64,000 bases of DNA, taken from the NCBI RefSeq assembly GCF_024679095.1, contig NC_066531.1:7340742-7404741 (forward strand), read 5' to 3'. The position numbers and the translations under genes were made by a program. This DNA is from Eriocheir sinensis. Lineage: Eukaryota > Arthropoda > Malacostraca > Decapoda > Varunidae. Below, piece by piece: positions 11,221 to 22,309 of this stretch. Numbering within the stretch: the stretch's first letter is position 1; each line of letters begins with the position of its first letter. The notes below the pieces were generated by a model that was not told where the DNA came from, did not search any database, and saw nothing but the letters and a program-made list of their open reading frames with translations.

Positions 11221-11500
11221 AAAGCACAGTAAGCACCACCCTAACTTATATCTACATAGCCTCTAGAAATGATGGCTGGCCTTAAGTTCCATTTAATTTA
11301 TAATATCATTCATTGACGTTATGCCTCAACATAAAAACATTGTTTTTATGATACGGAAAATATGTCTATGAAAGATATTTATCCATCTGAGGTTAAGAGC
11401 AACCAAATTATTGGCCTATCAAAATCATGTGCTGAATGAAGCTGACATGCTGCCTTTAGCTTTAAAAGTATCATCATATATTAGGATATTATGCACTCAC
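11221..11500. other. Intron remainder between piggyBac and the SWIM exon
   Basis: About 280 bp of AT-rich sequence with no ORF. It ends at the splice donor GTGAGT read on the minus strand at 11500-11495. Confidence 0.6.
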
Positions 11501-11656
11501 TTGACAGGGCTGAGTCTCAGTTGAGCTACTGGGGCAGGTCCACAAACCCCACCGCTCCTTCTAACCCACAGGTTTGGCCCATCGGTACTGGAAGTCTTCT
11601 CGAAGTCCTCAATCTCGAACAGTGCTGCAGCCACTTGTCTACATGCTCCATCCGCC
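11501..11656 (-). pseudogene. SWIM-type exon of the SWIM/YqaJ gene
   Basis: On the minus strand an acceptor TATTTTAG precedes codons for ADGACRQVAAALFEIEDFEK and a Trp-containing tail to LSPV, then donor GTGAGT. The C-x-H-x-x-A end of a SWIM finger is recognisable, but the His is Gln (CRQ), so one zinc ligand is missing. The exon ends with two bases of a codon. The next exon at 7254 supplies the third base and continues in frame into DADIQKGYKPLNFDPRH, the order seen in metazoan SWIM-YqaJ proteins. I did not find the upstream CxC half of the SWIM finger in 11.7-12.2 kb. Confidence 0.6.
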
Positions 11657-12155
11657 CTAAAATATTTGAGTATTTGAGTACCAAAGTTTTGATCATTGCA
11701 CAATTCTTTTAACAGACTTATATGCAAACATATTAATGAAGGAATAACGGCAAATTTGAAAACACTAAAACAAGCCTTAGGTATATGTATGTTCCATGGC
11801 AAACAAGGAATGTAATATTCATATTCATAAAAATAACCTGAATGTAAGTTTCTGAGATGGAAGTGAAAGGTTAGGAATTGATCTTTTGGTAATGTTTGTT
11901 CCATGTTCACTTCCCATGGTTTAGGGGAGTTCTATTAAGCTTGTCAAGTCTGATGATGTCAGTTCATAACCCATCATTAAGAATAATAAATATTTTGACA
12001 ATAACATTCCTTGGAGGACCACAACATAGGTGCTGTGCACAAGAGTAACTGTCCACACATAGAAACAGGGTTACTTTCTGTACAGTGAACTTTGGAGGAC
12101 CAATAAACCACACTGCGCTCCTCCGTTGATTCCAAAAGACCGTCTGTTTGCCTAA

Positions 12156-12470
12156 ATGCCATTCTTTTGTTCAGTGCTGGGGTGCGGAAACAAACAGAAC
12201 AAGTTCCCCTATAAGCCATTATACAGACTATCAGCTTTGAACAAGGGACAGCAGGATCCAGGGAGTACAGTACCTCAATTACTAAGAAAGACTCAGACAC
12301 CTCCAGATGTTCTCCTAACAGAGAAGAGACAGATACATAGCGATCGACGTGTGGAAACTGCTGGAGAGTCAGGTGCCAAATGTGGGACTACAAGAAAATG
12401 TCCACCCAAGAAGAGGAAGACTGCTCTATCTGAGGGGCACACAGGGCAACACCTACAGGCCAGTGGAACG
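12156..12470 (+). pseudogene. Possible THAP-like N-terminus (weak)
   Basis: The ORF from ATG 12156 begins MPFFCSVLGCGNKQNKF and reaches LYRLSALNKGQQ, which resembles the C-x4-C and Y/F-R-x-P start of THAP fingers. The following C-x2-H half is not seen in this frame. Further on are basic patches (PPKKRKTA). The start codon lies in the left arm of the 12.1/12.9 kb inverted repeat. It may be a first exon with the rest lost, or a chance frame. Confidence 0.3.
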
Positions 12471-12544
12471 CCAGCACTCCGTGGGCGAGCAGCCGGGTGG
12501 CCCTTCTGCGGCGGCGAGGTTGACCCGCGTGGTCATCCTCGCTT

Positions 12545-12790
12545 TGGGCCCCCTCTCTGCAGTCAAGTCGACTAGTCGGCTGCTCGCCCGTGTACCGCTA
12601 CGGGTTGCTTCTGGGCGCCTGCCCGGAGGGCCCGTGCCTCCGTCGCTGCTCACCGGCTGTTACCCGTGGCTGTGGCGGCGGCGGAGGCGTCCCTACACCC
12701 GCAGGGACTTGAATTGCCCGCCCCCCCTTACAGGGGCCGCCTTTGAGCAAAGGCCCTGTCCCCCTATTAAGGGGGAGAATCTTACTGAAC
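12545..12790 (+). repeat. GC-rich dispersed repeat, copy 1
   Basis: Shares CGGCTGCTCGCCCGTG, CCGTCGCTGCTC, TACCCGTGGCTGTGGCGG, GGAGGCGTCCCTA and a GCCTTTGnGCAAAGGC hairpin followed by CCTGTCCCC with 55015-55740. In this copy the block is uninterrupted between GTCCCTA and the hairpin, so it acts as an empty site for the insertion seen at 55129-55648. Open frames across it are GC-driven. Confidence 0.8.
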
Positions 12791-12928
12791 TGAACCTACA
12801 GGCGGTGAACGCTGTTACATAACTCCTTCTTGCACAGCAGAACATGCCTCTTTTACAAATGAATGGCATTTAGGCAAAAAGATGATTTTTCGGTATCAAC
12901 GGAGGGGTGTGGTGTGGTTTGATAGTCC

Positions 12929-13430
12929 AGAGCTCGGTCCAAGCTTGAACTTGACGAGTTGTGCATGGCACCTATACAAACGAATATTTAACTCAAATTT
13001 TCAGTTTACCAACCATCTTAGTCAAAATAATACATACAAGGGTTGTCCTAACCTGGCAGCATCAAACATACTGCAAAACAGTACTTACCCGCCAATACAT
13101 TCCAGTAAGCTGCCCTAACTTAACCGAGGTCGTTGCCAATGATGATCCAGAGACTGTAGGAACTCTGCTTCAGATATATGTTTTGTCTCTTTGTGTGGGT
13201 TGCACCTTTGCTATGAAAGCACTTACTTCACTTTCACTAGATACTGCCGAGTGCGGCGCTGCACGGAAAGCCAATACGGTCCATTGGCCTAGAGAGACAG
13301 TTTAACGGAACCATACGGCCCAGCTCGAGAAGCTGGGTTTCTGTCTCGGGAGCGTTCAAGCAACAATGCTTGGCTTCCATCTAGTTGCCTAGGCTGCCGC
13401 TAAACGACCTCGTATCCGGTTTCTAGCAAA
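12929..13430. other. No gene seen
   Basis: Two overlapping short ORFs (12882-13305) have no recognisable motif. The sequence changes to gypsy RT coding at 13431. Confidence 0.4.
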
Positions 13431-13716
13431 TAGCCTTGGACAAAGCATCACGGGAGATTACTGTCTTCACGGGTCATTACGAATGGTGTCGCCTGCCCAG
13501 GGGGTTACGTAATGCACCTCTTACCTTCCAGCGTATGATTAATACTCTTTTTGCTGGCATTATTCACAAAGGTCTCTTTGTATACCTCGATGACCTTATC
13601 ATTGTCTCTAACGACATGAACTCTCATATCCAGAAACTTGAGGCTGTTCTTAATAGACTTTCTAAAGCTGGCCTATAGATCAGATTGTCTAAGTGCAACT
13701 TCCTTAAGGGGGGCGA
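13431..13716 (+). pseudogene. Ty3/gypsy reverse transcriptase fragment
   Basis: The frame reads LDKASREI, then GHYEWCRLPRGLRNAPLTFQ, then FVYLDDLIIVS and HIQKLEAVLNRLSKAGL. This is RT palm blocks 4-6 of a gypsy-like LTR element with the YLDD catalytic box. Upstream blocks, protease, RNase H and integrase are absent. After the TAG at about 13676 the same frame continues IRLSKCNFLK, so the stop is a nonsense change at a Lys position. A dead scrap with no LTRs seen. Confidence 0.88.
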
Positions 13717-14290
13717 CTAAGGGGGGTCCTCCTGCCCATATGGTACGTCCAATAGCGTTGAAATATTAGTAGGTTATTTGTTTCTGTAAATATATGACAT
13801 TCTGTGAATTTCATGAAATTTGGGTGAAGTATAGGGGAGACTCCAATAAAGTGTACTTTTTTTTTTGTTTGTTTGTTTCAACCTTTATTTTTCAGTTAAC
13901 CGCTGTGAAAAAAAAAGAAACTTTGTTTACATATCTACATTTTGTATTTATGAAATTGTGATATGTTTTGTCTTCGAACAAAAAAAAATGCAGTTTTTTT
14001 TCACTTACAGTTTTCTGTACTGTGTCCCGTTTTCTTTTTACATTTTTGAAATTTCATAGATCCAAAAGCTTGCCCTTTAGTTGTAGTTTTAGTTGATACC
14101 ATACAAAAGTCGGACAGCCTTTTCCTGATTTTGTGAAATTTGTTGAAGTTGAAAAACCAATTTTAGAGATATTGGCTCCTAAAGATTTTTCTCCGTTTTA
14201 TCCATGTCTTGACATTTGTATTTATCTGATTAGCATGGAATTTTCACATATGATTGTGTATACCTTGTTGACTTACTGGAGAATGATAAG
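13717..14290. other. No gene seen; homopolymer-rich
   Basis: A/T-runs around 13860-14010 and nothing coding. An 18 bp word GGGCCCATACTTATAAAG at 14297-14314 is nearly matched, inverted, at 39966-39983 and may be a transposon tip. Confidence 0.4.
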
Positions 14291-14538
14291 GCATCTGGGC
14301 CCATACTTATAAAGCAAAGACTCCGTCTCAGCCTCGTATTCCGAGTCGCAGGAGCGGCTCCGCGTCCTAAGTCGCGTAGTTTCGAGCCGCAGAATCGGCC
14401 GTCGGTAAAGTTGAGTGTGGGATGTAATAGGCGCTATGGTTCTTAGCTCAGACGCACTTAGCGTGATCCAAGTCACCTTTGACATTAAGATCAAGAACCA
14501 GCTGCAAGGTAAACATGGCACGAATCCCAAGGTCTTTT

Positions 14539-14633
14539 CATCTGATTGGCTGTTCAGCAGCGCGTCTGTGATTGGTTCACTTCGCCTCCCATCTCTCCCT
14601 CTCGCTTTCGATGACGTCATTTGTAAACAAAAC
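14539..14633 (+). repeat. 95 bp dispersed cassette with two CCAAT boxes and a CRE
   Basis: Contains CTGATTGGCTG, GTGATTGGTTC (CCAAT boxes on the opposite strand) and ATGACGTCAT (CRE/ATF palindrome). An almost identical inverted copy is at 29813-29905, and flanking sequence differs at both loci. It could be a transposed promoter-like segment. Confidence 0.8.
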
Positions 14634-14848
14634 TCAGCTGACAAGCCTGACAGCGAAGGAGATGTACAGGGATGGGAGATGCCTGACATTATACGGCACC
14701 CTTTGCAGTCACCCTTGACGACATAGGGCATTATAATAATATAGATGGCTACATTAAACAAATAAGATGTGGCAAGTATAACAGGTGGGGGCACACCCAT
14801 ATGATTCGTCACCCATGCTTCAAATAGTGCAACTTTCAGTATAAATGA

Positions 14849-14940
14849 CTGCTTGTAGTGATATTAGCGACTATTTAGTGGCGTTAGTGACTATTTAGCG
14901 ATGTTAGCAACTATTTAGGGGCGTTATCGACTGGTAAGGT
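14849..14940 (+). repeat. ~21 bp minisatellite, four degenerate units
   Basis: Repeated TTAGNGACTATTTAG words with intervening GCG/GATG, four units. Confidence 0.75.
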
Positions 14941-15239
14941 CTTAAGGGATGCTTAGTGTAGCGAAACCTTTTTTTATCTTGGGCGAATCCACCAGGGAGC
15001 GAACAGTTTAAGGTGCGAATACCTACAGGTGGCGAAACCACTGGGAAGCCCTCTTTAAAGGTGTCCAGACCTTGAATACAAAGCATAAGCCGACTTACAA
15101 TTGGAACCCATTTATTGCTAAGTAAACAGAGGTTTGGAGTTTTAAGTAAAAGTCGCCGTAGGGTTAGGTAAGTCAAGTCCATAAGGATATAAATTAATCA
15201 GCCCTGCAAAGTTAATTTCAGCTGGCTCACAAATTTAGA

Positions 15240-15600
15240 TTAGCCATGCACTTCTCAAATAACTTGTTACCATAGCCCGCAACCTTGACTGCTGTGCAAT
15301 ATTCCATGAACATGTATCTGATCCATACGGTAATGTTGGCAAAATGATGCTATTCCTTACGTCCCTCTTCACCTCCATGAAACATTAAAATCCTACCAGT
15401 GCTTCTAAAACATTCCTACATTTTACATCCCCTGTCCTTGTTCCACCATCCACTTCTACATGCTTACATAACACTGTCCCCAGGCATATACTAAAAATCT
15501 TTATCAACCTAACTTTCCTGTTCACCTATCACTACCCCACATTTTCGGTATTCCTTATGCACTTCACCACTTTCTTCGTGGTGTTTTTACCCACCTCATG
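15240..15600 (-). pseudogene. RTE-like LINE, C-terminal ORF2 fragment
   Basis: Minus-strand translation gives LGTVLCKH, then EVKRDVRNSIILPTLPYGSD, then WNIAQQSRLRAM, which is the region C-terminal to the RT domain of RTE-type LINEs (canonical PTL-YGSETW). An in-frame stop sits near 15390. The 56.8 kb fragment starts at the equivalent QQSR position. Confidence 0.7.
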
Positions 15601-15756
15601 AGATAGAGCTCCTCATTACGAGTAAATTGAACCCCATATTGACAAGGCGCACTCTGTTTATAATGGCGACACAGAATTTTTAAAATTTAATTGCATTTTA
15701 GCGATCAGAAGTCGGCAGCAATACATCAACCCGCATCAAAGCCAGAGGGCACACTG

Positions 15757-15836
15757 GGTTAGGTTAGGTTAAGTTGGTTAGGTTAGGTTGGTTAGGTTAG
15801 GTTGGGTTGGGTTAGGTTGGTTAGGTTAGGTTTGGT
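15757..15836 (+). repeat. Interstitial TTAGG telomere-type repeat, degenerate
   Basis: (GGTTA)n with interspersed GGTTG and GGTTAAG variants over 80 bp. TTAGG is the ancestral arthropod telomere repeat; degeneracy and position argue for an internal relic. Confidence 0.85.
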
Positions 15837-15842
15837 TGTCTG

Positions 15843-16025
15843 TTCTGGACGAAACTAATTTTTCTGGTAGATTTCGGCTTGTTTTAATTAATCTACTAGT
15901 TATTTTTGGTGTAAATCACATTAGTTTCTGGGGAATAAAAAAAATTGGTTGATTTGCGCCAAAACAAGTGGTGGATTAATTAAAACAAGCCAAAATCTAC
16001 CGTAAAAAATTAGTTTCGTCCAGAA
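15843..16025. mobile_element. 183 bp foldback MITE
   Basis: The left arm starts TTCTGGACGAAACTAATTTT and the right arm ends ...AAAATTAGTTTCGTCCAGAA. Arms of about 78 bp share GTAGATTT, GGCTTGTTTTAATTAATC and TTTTGG blocks in inverted order, with a ~27 bp spacer. No coding capacity. Confidence 0.88.
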
Positions 16026-16324
16026 AAGAGGGTGTTGAAATACTTAATACTTACCTCTTTTTCTGTGACTGGCACATTCTCCATTTCTCCCTATTTAAGG
16101 TGCTGCACACATACACCTCTACCTAAACAGATGGAAGATACATTACCGAATGAACTAGGTGTATGAAATAGAAGATATAGTGGGGCTGGGGAGAGGTAAG
16201 TTGTGCATAATAGGGTAAATTATAACAAGGCGTCATCAATAATGATATATTTACAAACTCCTTATGTAACAAAAACTTTTGCTAATTGCGATGACAATCC
16301 TGACATGCTCATTTTTAATAGGTT

Positions 16325-16712
16325 GTTTTATCCTTTCCCTTTGGCCAGAGGCAAAGGCCACATATCAGACACATTCCAGAAGAACATGGTACATTCAAGT
16401 ACGTATAGCCTTGGTTGAGATAATACCGAATCCTCAAAAATAAATTTAAGTAAGGAAACCACTCACTGACATGGGACTCAATACATAATACAAAAGCATC
16501 TACGACTTTTTCCTTGACACTATCCTTTCCCTTTGGCCAGTGCCAAAACCACATATCAGACACATATCAGAATTACATACTACATACAAGTATACCCAGC
16601 TTTGGTTAATATAATAATCCTCAAACATTAAAGTAAACAGACCACTCAGTGGACATAGGATTCAATACATAAGACAAAAGCATCTACTTTTTTTACCTTG
16701 ATACACTAGCAT
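16325..16712. repeat. ~193 bp diverged tandem duplication
   Basis: Two successive units both contain TATCCTTTCCCTTTGGCCAG, CACATATCAGACACAT, TTGGTT, AATCCTCAAA, ACCACTCA, TCAATACATA and AAAAGCATCTAC. About 80% identical; non-coding, downstream of the MULE gene. Confidence 0.85.
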
Positions 16713-16929
16713 TGCTTTTAATACAAAGGGTTACTGAAAAATTGTGGACTATGGTAGAAAGACATGAGATAGGTACACCTTTAACTTGACACATTTTTCG
16801 ATCACACCTTAGACCTTAATACCTCAATAACTATGTTCATCGTCTATTCTACCTTCTGATAGTACTGGAACACTTACATCAGACTCAGACTTTGCAAGAC
16901 TCTCCCCAATTATTAATCTTGCTTTTGAA

Positions 16930-18677
16930 CTAGGCTTTTTTAAGCACATACCTATATTTTCTCGTTTTCTTCCTTGTCGAATACAACCGGTCTTGCTTAA
17001 CACACTTTTTATTACCTGGCTCTGAAACAGTTGTCACATCCACAGGCCAGTTACTGTTGTTTGGTGGATAACTCGTGCCAGCATCTAATGTTGCAATTAA
17101 CTTACACAACAAGCTATTAGCAGTTTTCAAAACTTGAAGGTCCTTACTTTCACTACATTTTGGGAGAAGCTGTAACATAATTTTGTTTTTCAATTGTTCC
17201 TGGTATTTCACAACTTGTCTATCATAGGTTTCCTCATTACTTACATCATGAATCATATTAATTTCTTCTGTTGACACCTTAGGTTTGGCTATTTCCTCAT
17301 TACTTACAACATCATGGATCTTTTCAATTTCTTCTGTTGGCAACTTTGGTTTAGCTATCTGTGACTTATTTCTTAAAAATTCTGCAACTGCATGTATATG
17401 CTTACATATGTTCTTCATACCTTTAGCATTGTCATCACATGTGCACACATACATGCATTTACAGACATGACAGTCTGGACACCTTTCCCTACATACTTCA
17501 CAAGTAGGATTATTTGTCTGTATCTCATAAAGCTTATTTTCAAAAGATTCAGAGGACACAGTGAAAAGGCCATGATCCTCCTGAGTAACTTCGAGCTTCA
17601 TGCCTTTTTCATGTCTCTCTCTGAAAGGTTTTCCAGTTCTTTTCTTCATCAAGTCTACCATTCTCTTAAAAAGTTTCTCCTTCACCATTTTATTTAAAGC
17701 TAGTATTGTGTAATCCAATCTTTTAACTTTTTTACCTTTCAAATATACATATTTCAAAAGTCTATGCATGCTCTCTAGATGATTGTTTGTGTTTAGAATT
17801 GCACCCTCACGATAGCACTGTGGCCATAACTGAATTCTGTTCTCACAAAGATAATTTTCTTTGAAATAATCATGAAATCTTTCAAAACCAGCTTCTAACA
17901 AATAGCTGAGAAAACCCTTACATTGCTTGTGAAATTCATTTTCTTCTTGTTCATCCATGAGAACTCTGACCATTTGATAAACTGATAGTTTTTCCATGAA
18001 TGGTGCACTAATCTTGGATGCAATATTCTTTCTGAATGACCTGTCTGTGTGCCAGCTACAGTTGATATATTTAACAGGTAAATTCATATCTCTACCCATG
18101 GTTGCATCCCAAGCATTTCTAAAAACTGGATCATCATCACTCATGAAAGTATATGCTCTGACTTGACCCATACGTTTTTTCACTGAATTTAAGAAAGCCT
18201 TCAGAATACTGGTATTTACACTGCTGCTGATAAGGAAAGCTACTGGGAAACCTTTATTGAGATCAGTAAGAATCATTAATGTGGTTAACTGGAATCCTGA
18301 ATATTGGCTAATGCAATGAGTTGAATCCATGCATACCTGTATCTTGTCACAAGATTTCATCTGGGTAGAAAATATTAATTCTTGTCCCCCTTTCATAAAA
18401 CCTAATACAAATTCTTTGGATGGTATTTCAGGATTATCTGAATCTACATCTCCTTGATCTTTGAAATACAAGACTTCATTGGCATCCTGCATTTCTTTAA
18501 CAATTAATCGTACACTTGTGCTGTCATCAGAGTGTCTGCTGTGGGTTTTATTCAATCCATACCTAACACAAATATTATCTATATCCTTCTTTTCTAAGAA
18601 AGACATTCGATTACTGCCTGCTGACTCCCGCACTCTGTCCAAAATTATGTCATGTTCGATCCCTTGTGTAATCATAC
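16930..18677 (-). CDS. MULE transposase-SWIM gene, main 3' exon
   Basis: This 581-codon open exon is entered through a TTTCCAG acceptor at 18678. It encodes a helical segment (ITQGIEHDIILDRVRES), then the MULE RNase-H-like DDE domain: first Asp in IQVCMDSTHCISQYSG, second in TFMSDDDPVFRNAW, Glu in NTNNHLESMHRLLKYV. A SWIM finger follows (CKCMYVCTC...NICKHIHAV, CxCxnCxH complete) and then a basic C-terminus (KKTRKYRYVLKKA). MULE proteins bind and cut transposon ends; SWIM domains bind DNA or protein. All signature residues are present with no stop. It splices in phase from 20178-20339 and from zinc-finger exons further right. It could be a Mutator-type transposase or a gene derived from one. 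I see no terminal repeats. Confidence 0.88.
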
Positions 18678-19684
18678 CTGGAAAGAAATATCTTACTTAC
18701 TAAAGAAAAATAAGTTATAAAAATGTAAAACATACTGGCATTAGTTAAACTCAATCACTGTCTCTGATCATGCGTACAAGAAGTGTTATGCAGTTATGAT
18801 AATTAGATACTGAAAACAGGCCAGCTACCGTCTTGACTCATTCCTGCAAACTTAACTGTAATAGAAATGGAAATTATTATAGTAATTGTAATAAATTGGT
18901 ATCTATATGGATGATGTTGTAAGTAGGGGCGTTTCTAGGATTCAAAAACATTCAGAGTCCCTGGTACCAGAAGATCAAGGAGAGGTGTGCTCCTATAGCC
19001 CAAAGTTACAACAGCAGCAAAGGTAAATAATCTAGCATGCAGAAATTACTGTAAATACTAATAAACAGACATGGGGCAATTACCTATGTTATGCAATTGA
19101 TGACTATTATAATTACTTCATATTTTCACAATTACGATTAAGAATACAATAAAATTAGATGTAATTGATTATGATTACAATTACTTGCTGTATTAATCAT
19201 AATTACAGTCGTGATTATAGGAAGAACTAAAAGGTGAACTTGCACATTTCATACTCGTTTACCATATTTACTAAATATGATATGAATAATATCAATTTAT
19301 ACTGTACCACAACATTTTGAAAGAAAGTGCCGAAATGCATGTGCAGTATTTATTAGTAATGTAGTACAATATTAATAGTTCATAAGGTACATACTCATAC
19401 AATAGATTTCTAACTCTTGGCAAGTTGGAGGTCCACTGTCAGCACAGATAATGATTACCCCATGTCTGCTAATAAATGCACTATAATCATCATAAGCATA
19501 ACAATGTACTGGGGCTTATGAGTTTGAGTGGTAGGTAAGGAAATACATGTTGAGATAAAAGAAAATTTACACTTACGCTTTGCAGATATGATGATTTCAT
19601 CACAAGCTAAAACATAAGGCATTGTTAATATCTTCATATATACAGGAGTGAAGGGGTGAAGCTATGACGCCAAAAAAGGTGTCA

Positions 19685-19687
<3 letters not shown>

Positions 19688-19771
<84 letters not shown>
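19688..19771. repeat. (AT)n microsatellite
   Basis: Uninterrupted TA dinucleotides over 84 bp in the MULE gene intron. Confidence 0.97.
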
Positions 19772-19774
<3 letters not shown>

Positions 19775-20000
19775 TCCCTCGATTACTGTGGTTTCTATTT
19801 ACGCAATTTCACGTCAGCGTGGTGTCCAAAATCCCAACAAATGTTTCATTTACACTTTTTTTCCCCACTTTTACGTGTTGGTCATAACCGGATTCCACAA
19901 GAAACCATCTCACCTCAAGTATAAAATGACCTTTTTGCAAATGAAGCAAAAAAGATCAAATGAGCATACATAAATTGCTTTTGTCATGGAATAACCTGAA

Positions 20001-20074
20001 TTACAGGTTGGATTTCCAATACTCGGCACGCCTCTGGTCCCAGCCATGCCGAGTTTGGGAGATCCAACTTGTAA
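20001..20074. repeat. 74 bp imperfect hairpin
   Basis: TTACAGGTTGGATTTCC..ACTCGGCA is mirrored by TGCCGAGT..GGGAGATCCAACTTGTAA. Arms are about 28 bp, with an 18 bp loop containing CCTCTGGTCCC. It may be the tip-to-tip remnant of a foldback element. Confidence 0.8.
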
Positions 20075-20177
20075 CATATCTTGATAAAGCAAGAAAGTAA
20101 GCATGTGTCTTAACTCATGGGACAACCTATATATATACTGTTATTTTCTAGCTAGATAATTAATGTGCATTACATAC

Positions 20178-20339
20178 CTGCAATCTTATCCTGTTCACTC
20201 TTGGGAAGTGTCATGTGAACCTGGCTGTTAAAATCAAGGTTGTGATCACGATGGTCAGAGTAAAAGGTCACACAAATCTTTTCATCCTTCTTCACAACTT
20301 CAATTGATGAGGTGCAGTAAAACCCCATCTTACAGGTAC
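20178..20339 (-). CDS. MULE gene middle exon
   Basis: 162 nt exon between acceptor TTCTAACAG and donor GTATGT, phase 1 at both ends. It encodes TCKMGFYCTSSIEVV...CVTFYSDHRDHNLDF...MTLPKSEQDKIA. The C-x-x-x-x...F-x-x-H-x-x-H pattern and the joint to GMITQGIEHDII match the segment that precedes MULE domains in animal C2H2/MULE proteins. No stops. Confidence 0.78.
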
Positions 20340-20689
20340 CTGTTAGAATTAAAATGAAAAAAAATAAAATAATTAGGTGTGTGAGGGAAGAACAAGGGGA
20401 CTTAATTTTTCTAGCCCATTACTGGTAACCCCACATTTTAGCACCTATAAAAAATAGTGTAAGGTTTATTACTGAGATTAATTAATCCATTTACATATAC
20501 AAGATTATTTACCTTGGCTCTTTTCTGCACGACTCTTACTGGAAATCTTCGTTGACTGAACACCTGATCTTCGACAGTAGAATATCTGTTTGGTGCCATC
20601 ACATGATTTCTTTGGTCCAGAATGAGCCGTGTAATTGACTCCAATGTCCAGTTACATACAGTCTTTCCATCTCAAGAAATCTGTGGAGA

Positions 20690-21470
20690 ATTAATTGTTT
20701 TGGTATTTTTTTTTACTACTGTCACCTACATAGACTTGCTCCTATATTCCCCCACTCTGGCTTTCATTTCCCTCATACAACGATCCAAATACACATTAAA
20801 CAGCCATGGTGACATCACACATCCCTGCTTTACTTCCACTCTTATGTCGAATCTCTGACTAAGCTTTCCATCCACCCTCAAACATGAACGTGTCCTTCTA
20901 TAAAATGTCTTAATTGCCTCCAAAAACTATCCTCCTATATCATATATTCTTAGAACATTCCATAGACTCAGATCAGACTCGATCAGTAATCTCCCAAAAA
21001 CTTTCCCAGGTACACTGAACTTTATAGTCCCTCTATAGCTATTGCACTCACTCACTACCTTTACCCTTGTAGAAATGCACAATTATTGCCTTCCTTCATT
21101 CCCACGGAACTTTTTTCTGCCTCCACACAAGTTTACACATATATGATGTCCACCCTACCACTACATCTCCATAGAAAAATTTATGGGGCTAATCCATACA
21201 TACCTGCAGTTTTACCACATTTCTAACCTAGATATTGTTTTCTCTACTAATGCTCTATCAACTTCTTTCTGCACACAAGCGGGCTTTCCACCTGCTCCCA
21301 TACCCATATTTGATACAGTAGCTTCCCCAATTGTCTTCTTCCTCATTAGACGTTTAAAATTAATTATCTGTACTGCAGTCACATCTATTTTACCACCTAC
21401 AAGCCTACTATACCATCCACTATCATACTTTTACTGTTCCACAAAGGATCTGCTGAGAGAGGAGTGTTGA
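20690..21470 (-). pseudogene. RTE-like LINE reverse transcriptase, decayed
   Basis: The minus strand reads SVPGKVFGRLLIES, then (after an internal deletion) LSLWNVLRIYDIGG, then EAIKTFYRRTRSCLRV and VKQGCVMSPWLFNVYLD. These are consecutive RTE RT blocks (canonical VPGKVYGR-LIER and RQGCVMSPWLFN). The region up to 21470 shows the preceding template region in several frames (EVDRALVEK; CNSYRG) with many indels. The catalytic FADD block is not present. It lies in an intron of the MULE gene on the same strand. Confidence 0.78.
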
Positions 21471-22008
21471 AGCCCGGGGCCGGCCTAAACTACCCCCTGG
21501 ATGTGTCCCTGTTTAATATTAACATGACTAATATTATCATAAAAACTTGGTAGAGGGCCATAGGCCTACAAAATATACCAATTGATGTTTTTACGTGTGA
21601 CACTCTGCCCAGCAACAATCATCAGATAAGGGACATGTCATGTTTTGTGGAGGACAGGGCAACTTAACTTGGATTTTCATAGGACTAGACAAGTAAAGAC
21701 GATATCAAGTCAATTTTGTGACTGCACAAAATTTGCCTATTATAAAACTAATATAAAAAACGTATTTTAATATGTATTTGAAAAAAATATACCAAATACC
21801 TTGACAAAATTTATTTAAATACTGTAAAATTTTTGTATTTGAAAATAAAATTTTCAAATACAAAATGTATTTAAATGCTTTTAAAATACAATACTGCCCA
21901 TCTCTGGTCATAACTCATATGAGGATAATGCCAACTCAGTTTGTCAGTTTTCTTAAATTATGAATAGCTACTTTAACTAACCACATTTCCTTAACCAATG
22001 CAGCTTAC
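21471..22008. other. MULE gene intron, AT-rich
   Basis: No coding signature. 21740-21900 is rich in TATTTNAAAATAC words, which form short inverted matches. Confidence 0.45.
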
Positions 22009-22175
22009 CTTCCTCAGAAGTAAACTCATGCTGAGCTTTGTGAATCTCAATGTCATGGACTAAAGAAAGGTGTTCCCTGTAAGCAGTAAGGGTAGCAAAA
22101 GTCACATTGCATTCTGTACATTGCACAATAGTTGGGCCATCTGAATGGGATACAGGGCCAGGGTTCACACCATGC
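22009..22175 (-). pseudogene. MULE gene zinc-finger exon, 3' part after LINE insertion
   Basis: The frame resumes at 22175 with HGVNPGPVSHSDGPTIV and contains a complete C2H2 finger, CTECNVTFATLTAYREHLSLVH, split here as CTECNVTF / LTAYREHLSLVH. It ends at donor GTAAGC (22008) in phase 1, matching the 20339 acceptor. Its left partner is 25020-25279; a 2.84 kb LINE separates them. Confidence 0.8.
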
Positions 22176-22309
22176 TTTTTTTTTTTTTTTTTTTTTTTTT
22201 TACAGCAAAGGAGACAGCTCAAGGGCACAAAAAAGTAAACATTAATAAAAAAAAAAGCCCGCTACTCGCTGCTCCTAAAAAGAATCCAAAGAGGTGGCCG
22301 AAAGATAAG

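Larger units (their letters stand above)
12097..12928. repeat. Inverted repeat, ~68 bp arms
   Basis: Arm 12097-12164 (GGACCAATAAACC...TAAATGCCATTC) is the mirror of 12861-12928 (GAATGGCATTTAGGCAAA...GATAGTCC), with about 80% identity. The arms enclose the THAP-like ORF and a GC-rich repeat. It could be a pair of TIRs or an inverted duplication. Confidence 0.75.
18700..20177. other. Intron sequence of the MULE gene
   Basis: AT-rich, with AATTAC-like tracts at 19080-19210, an (AT)n array at 19688-19771 and a hairpin at 20001-20074. A possible donor (AAAGC|GTAAGT) on the minus strand at about 19576 follows a short open frame, but no family signature supports an exon there. Confidence 0.5.

Noticed and set aside
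12349..12822. 157-codon Arg/Pro-rich ORF
   Set aside because: Caused by the GC-rich dispersed repeat. The copy at 55 kb does not preserve the frame.
14273..14812. 179-codon minus-strand ORF
   Set aside because: No family motif, and it overlaps the CCAAT/CRE repeat, whose other copy has no such frame.
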